Shown: positions 29,241 through 38,500 of the stretch, piece by piece
How the letters are laid out: each line of letters opens with the position of its first letter
Position numbering within the stretch: position 1 is the first letter of the stretch
Assembly: GCA_046294625.1 (NCBI GenBank)
Contig: JBKBKN010000014.1
Span: 1 to 64,000, forward strand
Direction: 5' to 3'
Length of the DNA stretch: 64,000 nt
Origin: JBKBKN01 sp046294625
Lineage (GTDB): Bacteria > Bacteroidota > Bacteroidia > M30B66
Made by a program: the position numbers and the translations under genes
The notes under the pieces: generated by a model
The model's database searches: none
Told to the model about the DNA's origin: nothing
Seen by the model: only the letters and a program-made list of their open reading frames with translations

Positions 29241-29836
29241 ATGATCAGATGGCTCTTGTATGGCACTTATTTTTTTATCAATTTTCTGATATCAATTGGT
29301 TTGTTCGGCCAAACAGTTTGGATTTCCACTCAAAATTATTTTCAACTCATTAAGCAAAGTAATGAATTAAAAACACAACTCAAACGATATGCAATAGATT
29401 GTAATAAAGATGCAATAAGAAATCATTTAGTTTTAATTTTATATGTGAAAATATCGAAATCTGGATTTTTGACAGTAAACATTTCAGCTTTACGCCCTTT
29501 TTTGGGGTGCCCTATGTCAATATAGGTTATATGTTTCCAGATTCCACCAAAAGAACTGTAGTCGCTGAGTGGGGCGATCTGATGGTGGGTGGCGTGATGG
29601 ATTTTAAATTTAACCTCACTTCAAAGCGTTTCAAAGCCAAACACCGGAGTTACTATGGCGCTCACCAAGAAAAGGCTTTTTGGTATTTAAGAATGAAGTT
29701 TTCTCTCCTGCCGTTGGGATTTCGCGAAGATTTTGGCTGGCTCGGTTCATCCAGTTTCATTCATTTTGGCTTAGGTGGTTATTTTCATCCCATCACCAGA
29801 AAAATCTATGGACAGCCTATAAATATTTGGGAATAA
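29241..29836 (+). pseudogene. Probable frameshifted secreted beta-barrel-like gene
   Basis: From ATG 29241 the frame encodes a signal peptide (hydrophobic residues 5-22, FGQ site) and about 70 more residues before a stop at 29523-29525. A second frame is open from 29408 to 29836 and, read back past its formal GTG start at 29507, gives plausible strand-like sequence (IWIFDSKHFSFTPFFGVPYV, then IGYMFPDSTKRTVVAEWGD). The two frames overlap between 29408 and 29523 and differ by one base, so a single indel there would restore a protein of about 198 residues. I read it as one frameshifted gene. It could also be two small genes, or a sequencing error in the draft. No family is recognised. Confidence 0.5.
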
Positions 29837-29907
29837 GTTAAGAATTATTTGAGTGGACTCAATCCGAAGCGATTTATCTTACATATTGGATATTAAAGAT
29901 TTTCATC

Positions 29908-31254
29908 CTACTTCTTAAGCGATCTTCTCTTGATTTCTTCCAGCAAGGCATCCGCATCGATGCTTTCTTCTTTAAGGTGGATAAATGTGCCCTTACCCAA
30001 CTCCGTAATTTCACGAAGCGATTGCAGGGTATTGCTATTGGTACCCAAACCCACCACGGAGAGAAAAACCGGCTTAGTATTGCGCGATGCGGCTTGTTCG
30101 ATCATGATTTTGTCTGTTTTATTTAATCGAAAAATGCCATCGCTTGCTAGCAAAACTAAATTGTTTCCACCCTGTATATAATGTTGTTCCACCATTTCAT
30201 ATGCCACTCGAATGGCCTGGCTTCCGGCCGTTGCGCCTTTGGCAACGAGAGAATCTGTCTTTTGTCGAATATTTTTCTTGGCGCTTGCCGATTGAGCAGG
30301 TACCAGCACTTTCACTTCGTCGGCATAAGTAATCACCGTGATGGTATCAATAGCACGTAGTGGTTCGAGCATTTTGCTGATGTTTTTTTGCAACAGGCTA
30401 AGACGGTTCTCCTCTTTCATCGAGCGGGACACATCTATCACCAGTATGATGTTATTCGGGGCATACAGATTATAGCTGAGCTCGCCTTCCAGTTCTTTTG
30501 ACAAAGAGAGGGCAGGCACAATAGCCACTGGCTCATCTTTTTTGAATCCTTCTTCTTGCGGTGTGGCTTTGCTGAGCACGAAAGTATGGTTGTTGCCTGT
30601 GTAGCCGATATACATTTCAGTTATCTGGGGCTTGTAACCATCAGAAATGGCTTCAAAGCGGTAGCGTCCGGGAGTGAGTGATGCCTTGATTTGGCTATTT
30701 GTTGTGCTGAAGGTAGTGGGTATTTCTCCGTCTAAGCGATAGGCAACGAGCGTTGCATCGGAGATACGTTTTCCATCCACGGCATCAGAAAAATAAAAAG
30801 TTCGATCAACACTGGCTGGGATGAGCGCCGAACCACTTGCCATTTTGGGCGAAAAATTGATACAGGTCGTCAGGTTATTTCGCTCAATACGCTGCAGTGA
30901 CCCAGTGATTTGCACTTTCACCGGTTGACTTGATGTGCTGTAAAATATCGTGGCCGTTTCTTGAAATTTTCCGGCTGATTTTGGCGTGTAAGTTAGTTGA
31001 ATCAGTGCTGTATCGCCCGGATTAAGCACCCTTTTGGAAGTGTTGACCAAAAGATTGGAAGGTGCATCGGCTCGCATAATGAAAATCTTTTGTTTTCCTT
31101 TATTTTCAGCTACGAAACCGGCTTTAAACATGGCTGTATTTTCTACTTCTCCAAAATCAGCTTCAGAATCGTGCAGAAAAAGCTCCTGTCCACAGGTCCT
31201 ATGCAGACCAAAAAACATTGCCAAGGCTAAAAGAGCAGTTTTAAAGTTATTCAC
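29908..31254 (-). CDS. Secreted von Willebrand factor A protein with DUF1573-like N-terminus
   Basis: The 448-residue protein starts at GTG 31254 with a signal peptide (residues 5-19, before a CGQ site; lipidation at Cys21 is possible but the lipobox is poor). Residues 25-120 form an Ig-like domain with FGEVENTAMFKAGF and LNPGDTALIQLTYTPKSAG, like DUF1573 proteins. Residues about 160-230 look like another beta-sandwich. The C-terminal vWA domain has an intact MIDAS: DVSRS at 274-278, a Thr in KGATAGSQA and Asp in LLASDGIF. No T9SS tail is present, so it probably stays in the periplasm or on a membrane. Its partner is unknown. Confidence 0.78.
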   Translation of the reverse strand: MNNFKTALLALAMFFGLHRTCGQELFLHDSEADFGEVENTAMFKAGFVAENKGKQKIFIMRADAPSNLLVNTSKRVLNPGDTALIQLTYTPKSAGKFQETATIFYSTSSQPVKVQITGSLQRIERNNLTTCINFSPKMASGSALIPASVDRTFYFSDAVDGKRISDATLVAYRLDGEIPTTFSTTNSQIKASLTPGRYRFEAISDGYKPQITEMYIGYTGNNHTFVLSKATPQEEGFKKDEPVAIVPALSLSKELEGELSYNLYAPNNIILVIDVSRSMKEENRLSLLQKNISKMLEPLRAIDTITVITYADEVKVLVPAQSASAKKNIRQKTDSLVAKGATAGSQAIRVAYEMVEQHYIQGGNNLVLLASDGIFRLNKTDKIMIEQAASRNTKPVFLSVVGLGTNSNTLQSLREITELGKGTFIHLKEESIDADALLEEIKRRSLKK

Positions 31255-31384
31255 AATATAATAACTTGAATTTATTACAATTGTTATTCATGATAGGCGC
31301 AAGTTCATTAAAATCTTGTTCAAGCTATGCAACTAAAGTTTAAATTTAGTGTTCCTTCCTGAAATCTTTAAATTAAACTCAGAA

Positions 31385-31834
31385 ATGTTATCAATAGGAG
31401 AGAATGCCCCTGAATTTAAAGCCAAAGACCAAAATAGTCAGGAAGTTCGACTTGCCGATTTTTTAGGAAAAAAGAATGTGGTTTTATTTTTTTATCCAAA
31501 AGATGAAACACCGGGCTGTACTGCCGAAGTGTGCTCCTTTCGCGACCATTACGAGCAGTTTAGCAATCTCGATACAGTAATTATTGGAGTGAATCAAGCC
31601 AGTGTAGAAACGCATAAAAGCTTCTCGGAAAGACATGCGCTCAATTTCTCGATACTTCACGACGAAGGAAATGTAATTCGAAAAGCTTATCAAGTTCCCA
31701 ACAAGTTTTTTATTCTGCCGGGAAGAGTTACATATGTGATTGACAAACAAGGAAAGATAGCAGCTGCCATCAACGATATGTTCAATGCTGAAAGGCATAT
31801 TAAAGAAACCTTAGCATTTCTAAATAAACATTAA
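31385..31834 (+). CDS. bcp: Thiol peroxidase of the Bcp/PrxQ family
   Basis: Bcp reduces hydroperoxides in the cytoplasm using thioredoxin. I start it at ATG 31385 (149 residues, MLSIGENAPEFKAKD), because the GTG 36 bp upstream would add an untypical tail. The family motif YPKDETPGCTAEVCSFRD carries both the peroxidatic Cys and a second Cys five residues later, as in atypical 2-Cys PrxQ enzymes. The C-terminal VIDKQGKI segment is also typical. The gene overlaps the next by one base, and the upstream neighbour is divergent. Confidence 0.9.
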   Translation: MLSIGENAPEFKAKDQNSQEVRLADFLGKKNVVLFFYPKDETPGCTAEVCSFRDHYEQFSNLDTVIIGVNQASVETHKSFSERHALNFSILHDEGNVIRKAYQVPNKFFILPGRVTYVIDKQGKIAAAINDMFNAERHIKETLAFLNKH

Positions 31835-32433
31835 TGAAACTAGCAGGCATCGATTTTGGGGCTAAACTTGCAGGTACTACCGTGTTATGCACGCTTGGAG
31901 CGCAAAACGAATTGCTATTTTTTAGTTCACAAAAGAAACAAGATGCAGATGTTTTTTTGCTCAATGTGTTAGAAGAAGTTAAACCGGATATTGTTGCGCT
32001 TGATGCTCCATTGAGTTTGCCGCTTCGATGTGTGCGGAAAGCGAATAATGGTTCTTTCTTTTACCGCATCGCTGACATAGAAACCGGGGCGATGTCGCCC
32101 ATGTTTTTGGGTGGGCTCACAGCAAGAGCCATGCAGTTGCATGCCCATCTTGACGCATCAGGTACAAAAGTTTTTGAATCTTATCCTGCACAATTAGCTA
32201 GGGTTATGCGAATGCCTGAAGCCTACAAAAAAGAAAACGAAGCCATACATATTTGTGTTGAAATCCTATTGAAATATTGGAAAGACAACTTAGTTAAAAT
32301 TAAAATTTCCAAATCCTTTGCAGCCAATTGGCATGAGTTTGATGCATGGCTTGCACTGACCATTGCTCACCGGATTCATGCCGGCTTGGCCAAATCTTAC
32401 GGTCTTCAGGATGAAGGACTGATATGGGCTTGA
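31834..32433 (+). CDS. DUF429-like predicted RNase H-fold protein
   Basis: The 199-residue cytoplasmic protein begins MKLAGIDFGAKLAGTT, a beta-strand with an acidic residue as in RNase H-like/ASKHA folds, and has a second acidic strand with DIVALDAPLSL (about 51-61). Further conserved-looking parts are VFESYPAQLAR and WHEFDAWLALTIAHR. This matches the order of motifs in DUF429 proteins, a family without an established role. The ATG shares one base with the stop of bcp (TAATG), so translation is probably coupled. Confidence 0.65.
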   Translation: MKLAGIDFGAKLAGTTVLCTLGAQNELLFFSSQKKQDADVFLLNVLEEVKPDIVALDAPLSLPLRCVRKANNGSFFYRIADIETGAMSPMFLGGLTARAMQLHAHLDASGTKVFESYPAQLARVMRMPEAYKKENEAIHICVEILLKYWKDNLVKIKISKSFAANWHEFDAWLALTIAHRIHAGLAKSYGLQDEGLIWA

Positions 32434-32474
32434 GCAACTAAATACGACAAGTCTTAACAAAATTTTGCACCAAA

Positions 32475-32505
32475 TTTGAATTCATTCAATTAATGATTAC
32501 TTTTG
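32475..32505 (+). promoter_or_regulatory. Consensus promoter of tRNA-Cys
   Basis: TTTG (32475-32478), a 19-bp spacer and TACTTTTG (32498-32505) match the Bacteroidota housekeeping promoter exactly. The tRNA begins 13 bases after it. Confidence 0.75.
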
Positions 32506-32517
32506 CAGCTCATTCAA

Positions 32518-32591
32518 GGTCGCGTGGCCGAGCGGTTAGGCAGAGGTCTGCAAAACCTTGTACAGCGGTTCAAATCCGCTCGCGACCTCCA
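32518..32591 (+). tRNA. tRNA-Cys (GCA)
   Basis: The 74-nt sequence folds as a cloverleaf. The acceptor arm GGTCGCG pairs with CGCGACC. A D arm GCCG/GGC-type follows, then the anticodon stem GAGGT/ACCTT with loop CTGCAAA, which gives anticodon GCA, and the T arm AGCGG/CCGCT with TTCAAAT. The CCA tail is encoded (last four bases TCCA). A consensus promoter precedes it and a terminator follows inside the convergent gene. Confidence 0.97.
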
Positions 32592-32598
32592 GGATTCT

Positions 32599-35500
32599 TT
32601 ATCTGAACAACGTTACTGTCCCTCGCACTTCGCGGGGGACATTGTTTTTAGTCTTAAAGGTCATCAGATAAGTGTAAATACCAAGCGGTGCAGGTAACAC
32701 ACTATTTCCGATTCTTCCATCCCAACCCTTATTCATATCATTGGTTTTGAAGATTTCCTGACCCCATCGATCAAAAATTATCATCGAAAAATCACTTGCT
32801 CCTTCCGCAACGATTACGAAATTATCATTCAAACCATCGAAATTGGGCGAGAATGCAGCAGGGATAAAGTAATCGCTGCCATAGTCTACACTGATCGATT
32901 TGATAGCCGTATCAAGACATCCAAACTCATTACTAACTTGAAGTTCAACTGTATTTTCTCCAGTATTGGGAAAGCTATACCATGTGTTGCAGGTGTATAC
33001 ACTGTCCTGACCATTCATGATATACAAGCAATTGCTTCCACCTTGGCTTAGACTAATCACAGACACTTCATTACCAAGGAAAATCATGCTCGGATTAATT
33101 TTAAAGTCTGCATAAGGCTTAGGATACACATTCACCAATTCCGGTTTGGTCAAAGTGTTGCTGCATCCGTTTTGGTCAGTCACGGTTAGACTCACAGTCA
33201 TGCTTCCATTGCCTGAGTGAGAATAAGTGTGTTGAACAGTTTGGCCGTTGGCAGTTTGTCCATTACCAAAATTCCAACTATAGATGAGGTTTTCTTGTGT
33301 CTCTTCACCCATGAAGCTAACCAGCAAAGGTTCGCATCCTTTGGTATTGTTTTCTGCAAAACGTGGCAATGGGATATCATGAATCACAACACTGTCGGTG
33401 TATATTTCACTGATGCAGCCCATTTGGCTAATTAACAATGAAATAGGGTGGGTTCCAGGAGTTGTGAAATTGATGTTTTGTGGATTTTTCTCAGTTGGAA
33501 TGTGCGTTGAAACATTTGGTCCAAAATTCCATTGGAAACTGGCATTAGGCATAAACAATCCACCTGCCTGAAAATTGATTCCCTGTTCATTCATGCATCT
33601 TGGCTGTGGGGTAGGGAAGTGGGCCACCGGAGTGGGAACAGCTCTCACATGTACCGTATCAAAACCGGTACAGAAGCCATCGTTACCTGCCAGCACATAG
33701 CTTTGCTCATATAAGTTCATATGAGGGCCTACATAGTTGATTCCCGAATTTGGGTCATTCACATTCATTACATAGTTACCCGGGCTCCAGGTGTAGGTCA
33801 TGCCTGGCTCAGCAACAGCATTGAATTGTGCCGGTGTTCCGGTGCAGAATTGAATATCTTGTCCGGCATTCACGTTCGGCAATGCTCTTACCATGATATT
33901 GTTGTTTTGTGGAAGTGAAGAGCAGCCGTTTTCAATCACCGTAAGCGAGATATTCTTATTACCCGCTTCATTCCAATTGATTAATGGTTGATTCTGTCCG
34001 GGAACGACTGTCTGAATGTTTCCGTCAATATTCCATAAAAAAGTGGCATTAGACCCAGCATTGCCATTGTAAATCAATTGCACATTGGCATTGCGACAGG
34101 TTTGTTCAGGAATAATAAAAGAAGCTGTTGGGGCGTGGTGAATGAGAATACTATCAATAAAAGCGAGTGAGGTGCATAATCCGTTGCTCACTTGTAAGCT
34201 CACAGCTTTCATTCCGGCACTGGCAAAACTAATATCATAGGGACCCATTCCAGCTCCGGCTATAATATCCGCTCCGTCGAAATTCCATGTGTATGTAGCA
34301 TTTGCGCCGCCATTTCCAGCATATTGAACCAAAATTTGCTGATGCATACAGGCTTCGTCGTTCATCACAAAAGCGGCAGTAGGCGTAAGATTAACCATTA
34401 CAAGATGTGAAGCGATATTTGATTCCATACCATTTTCTACAATATACACCGTCACCGTTTTATTGCCGGGAGTGGCCCACATTAATTCATATGGTCCCGC
34501 TCCTTGACCGGAAACCACAGTTGCCCCATCAAAATCCCAATGAAAAACGGCATTGGCTGTGGCATTACCCTGATAACTTAGCTGCAGATCGTTCATGCTG
34601 CAAATGGCGTTTTCTCCTATAATTGCTGCATTGGGCATTGGCAAAACTTCTACCCATAGTGTGTCGCTTGTGTGGATACAACCATTTTGGTCAATACTAA
34701 GCACCACCGGGTAAAATCCCGTTGAAGCATAGCTAATTTCTATATCACTGTTGCTATTGCCTTGGATTAGTGTAGCTGAAGGTGAATTCCAACTAAATTG
34801 TGCCTGAGGTTGCGCCGAACCATTAAATTGAATGCTAACAGGATTATTTTCAAAAGCAGGACCATTGTAAGTAATCGATGCCAATGGGAAATCGTGAATG
34901 GTGACTGATGAAGTGGCTAAATTGGATGGACAATTCAAATCTGAAATACTTAAATTGATTGTGTTTGATCCTGGTGTAGCGCTGCTGAGCATGTAAGGCC
35001 CTGCACCGCTTCCCGAAAGTACATTTAAACCACCAAAATTCCAGTTGAACGTGGCAGCTGCTGAAGCCTCACCATTAAATATTACTTCAAAAGGTTCGTT
35101 AACACAAACTGCCGATGGCAAGGTAAATGAAGCTACTGGATTTGGATTTACGGTCACATTGTAGAAAAAGGTATCCGAAACACAGCCGTGTTGGTTAATC
35201 ACAAGGCTTAATTCGTATTGGCCGGCATTTTCCCAACGGATCACATAATCACCCTGACCTGAGCCTGCTAATATTTGCGATCCGGCAAAATCCCACTGAT
35301 AAGTTGCATTGGCAGCTCCCGAACCGGTGAAAATGACAATAGCTTGAGCGTTTTCGCATAATACTGAATCCATTTCAAATTCTGCAATCGGTGTTGGCTG
35401 AACGGGAATGTTAAGGACATATGGATCGGAAATACACCCGTTTTCTTCCACACTCAGACTTATGCTATAGATGCCCGAATTAGGGAATAAGAGTTGTACG

Positions 35501-38500
35501 GCAGTGTTGCTATTGTTTACAACCTGCGCATTTCCAAAATTCCATGCGTAATTAGCAGCTGGAGTTGCATTTCCATTGTATTGTAAGTTAACCTGTTGAC
35601 CACTGCAAATCAAGCCCGAAACATTGAAGAAGGCTGTCGGAATCGGATTTACAATAATAGATTGTGCAACAATTGGCGATACGATACCAAATTGAGTCAC
35701 CTGACAAGTTACATTTTTTGTTCCTGGCTGGCCCCAAATGATGGTGAAAGGACCTTCGCCAGAGCCACTGATGATTGTCCCGCCATCGAAATCCCAAGTG
35801 AAGCTTGCACTTGCGTCTGCCTGCCCTGTAAATTGGATGGTAACCATTTCATTTTCACAAACAGTTTGTGGCATACTGAAAGCTACATCGGCACCAGTGA
35901 GCACAGTTACGGGAGTTTGCATAGCTACTGTGGCACAACCTGGAACGGATACAGTAAGTGAAACAGTCTGATCGCCGCCAGTAGTCCAGACCACGTCAAT
36001 AGGTCCCTGACCATTGGCTGTGGCCGGATTTCCATTTTCTATATCCCATACGTAGTTCGCATTTGCAGGAGGCACACCGCCATACATCAATGATACGGAG
36101 TTGCCTGATATTGCTATTGCTGGTGCGATGATTTCAAATAATGGCAGTTGATTGATTTGTATAGTTGAAGTTACGGTTGCTGATGGGCATCCATTTTCTT
36201 CAACAGATAGACTCACGTTAAAATCTCCCGGTGAATTCCAAACAACCTGAAGCGGACCAGGACCACTTCCAGATATTATTTGTGCTCCATCAAAATCCCA
36301 GTTAAAGGATGCGCCCGAACCTGCATTCCCTGTATATTGAATTTGAATTAATTCGCCGGTGCAACCTAGGTTTGCCATATCAATCTGTACTGTTGGTGGA
36401 TCAAGCGCCTGAACAGTTTGCGAAAATGGGGGAGTGGCACAACTTCCTTCCGACAGATTAAGCGTAATGGTTTCACTTCCTGCATTTGGGAATTGAAGAT
36501 TATAAGGACCGGCTCCTGTACCGGATACCACGATAGCGCCTCCAAAATTCCAGTTAAATATGGCACCTGTGGAAGCATTACCAGTAAAGGTTAATGATGC
36601 ATTATCACCAGTGCATACTTGTGGCGCGATATCAAATGATGCTGTTGGAGAAGGTGTTACATTAAACGACTGGCTCACTGATGGTGATGTGCAGCCATTA
36701 GAAGTTACCGATAAAAATACAGCTTGTGGTCCTGCATTATTGAATACCACCTGATAGGGTCCGGGGCCATTTCCGCTAATTATGGTTCCTTCGCCAAAGT
36801 TCCAATTGTAAGTGGCTCCAACGGGAGCTGTTCCTGTAAAATTAAAGTTAACGGGTACACCTTGGCAAACCACATTTGGTGTCATGGAGAAAGATGCAAT
36901 TGGAGTATTGGTAACATTTACAGTTTGTGTGAATGGGGGCGAAGTACAGCCATTTTGCGTTACCGTTAGCGTTATATTTTTGTTGCCAATAGTATTCCAG
37001 TTTACCAGATATGGCCCTGCGCCTGTACCGCTTACAATTGTGCCACCATCGAAATTCCAGTTAAAGGTAGCTCCTGCAGCCGCACCACCGGTGTAGTTGA
37101 TGGTGCTCACAAAGCCTTGGCAAACAGGTGAAACAGCCGTAAAATTTGCATTTGGCAATGGAAGAATATTGATGTTTTGATTCGAAGGAGCTGAAGTGCA
37201 GCCGTTTTGTATCACTGTTAAACTAACTGTGCGGTTGCCGGCAGTTGGCCAAGATACTTGATAAGGTCCTTGTCCTGTTCCCGAAATGATTGTGCCCCCA
37301 CCGAAGTTCCAGTTGTAGGTAGCACCGGCACCAGCAGAACCAGAATAACTTATGGCTACAGCTGAATTTTGACATGCCGTTGCTGGAAGTGTAAAAGTGC
37401 TAGTCGGGATGGGATTTACCACAACCTGATTGGTAGTGATGGTGGACGATATGCCACCTTGTATAACTTGAAGTGAAATATTTTTCGTTCCAGCCGTGTT
37501 CCAGCTTATTTGATAAGGCCCCTGTCCTGATCCGGAAACAATTGTGCCACCATCGAAATTCCAGTTGTAAGTCGCTCCTGCAGGTGCACTACCGGTATAA
37601 GTAATAGTGGATGTTTGTCCAACGCAAACAGGGCTGGTCACGGTAAAGGCAGATGACGGGCTTGGCACCACATTTACATTTTGAGTAAAGGTAGCCGTAC
37701 ATCCATTCAATGTTACGGTCAATGTGATTGTGCGTGGTCCTGTTGTAGGCCAAGAAACCTGGTAAGGCCCTTGTCCGCTTCCTGAGATTATATTGCCACC
37801 GCTAAAGTTCCAGGTGTAAGTGGCTCCCGGTCCAGCACCACCTGTGTAGGTGATCGTGGCCGGACTATTTACACCTACGGTTGGAGTTGCAGTGAAGCTG
37901 GCGTTAGGCAAAGGGTTAACTGTAATGTTTTGCGTAGTTAAGGGACTGGTGCAATTTCCTTGTGTTACTGTAAGTGAAACAATTTGTGTACCTGAATTGG
38001 GCCAGCTGATTTGGTAAGGGCCTTGTCCGGAGCCCGATACAATGGTTCCACCACCAAAATTCCAATTGTAAGTTGCCCCTGCCGGTGCATTTCCTGTATA
38101 AGTTACCGTCGAGTTTGCATTTTGACAAATTGGACTCGTAACGGTAAATGCAGAAGTCGGTGCGTTTTGTACATTAATGTTTTGGGAACTAAGCGTAGAA
38201 GTACACCCTCCATTATTTACCGTAAGGGTAACATTTCTTACACCCGGTGTAGCCCAGCTTATTTGATATGGACCTTGACCGGAGCCCGAAACAATTGTTC
38301 CACCGGCAAAATTCCAATTATAAGTTGCTCCAGTCGGAGCATTTCCGGTGTAGGAAATAGTGGCTGCCTGCCCAAGGCAAATTGTACTTGGCAAGGTAAA
38401 TGTATTTGTTGGAACCGGGTTTACTGTAACGGTTTGCGATGTAACAGTCGATGTGCAGCCATTTTGAGTTACACTTAGGGTAATGTTTCTTGCTCCCGGC

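Noticed and set aside
38011..38478. Plus-strand open frame of 155 residues within the PKD region, with several similar ones at 35596-35961, 36724-37096 and 39022-39442
   Set aside because: They run antisense to the giant gene, have unusual compositions rich in Cys, Ser and Arg, and reflect the repeated structure of the opposite strand.
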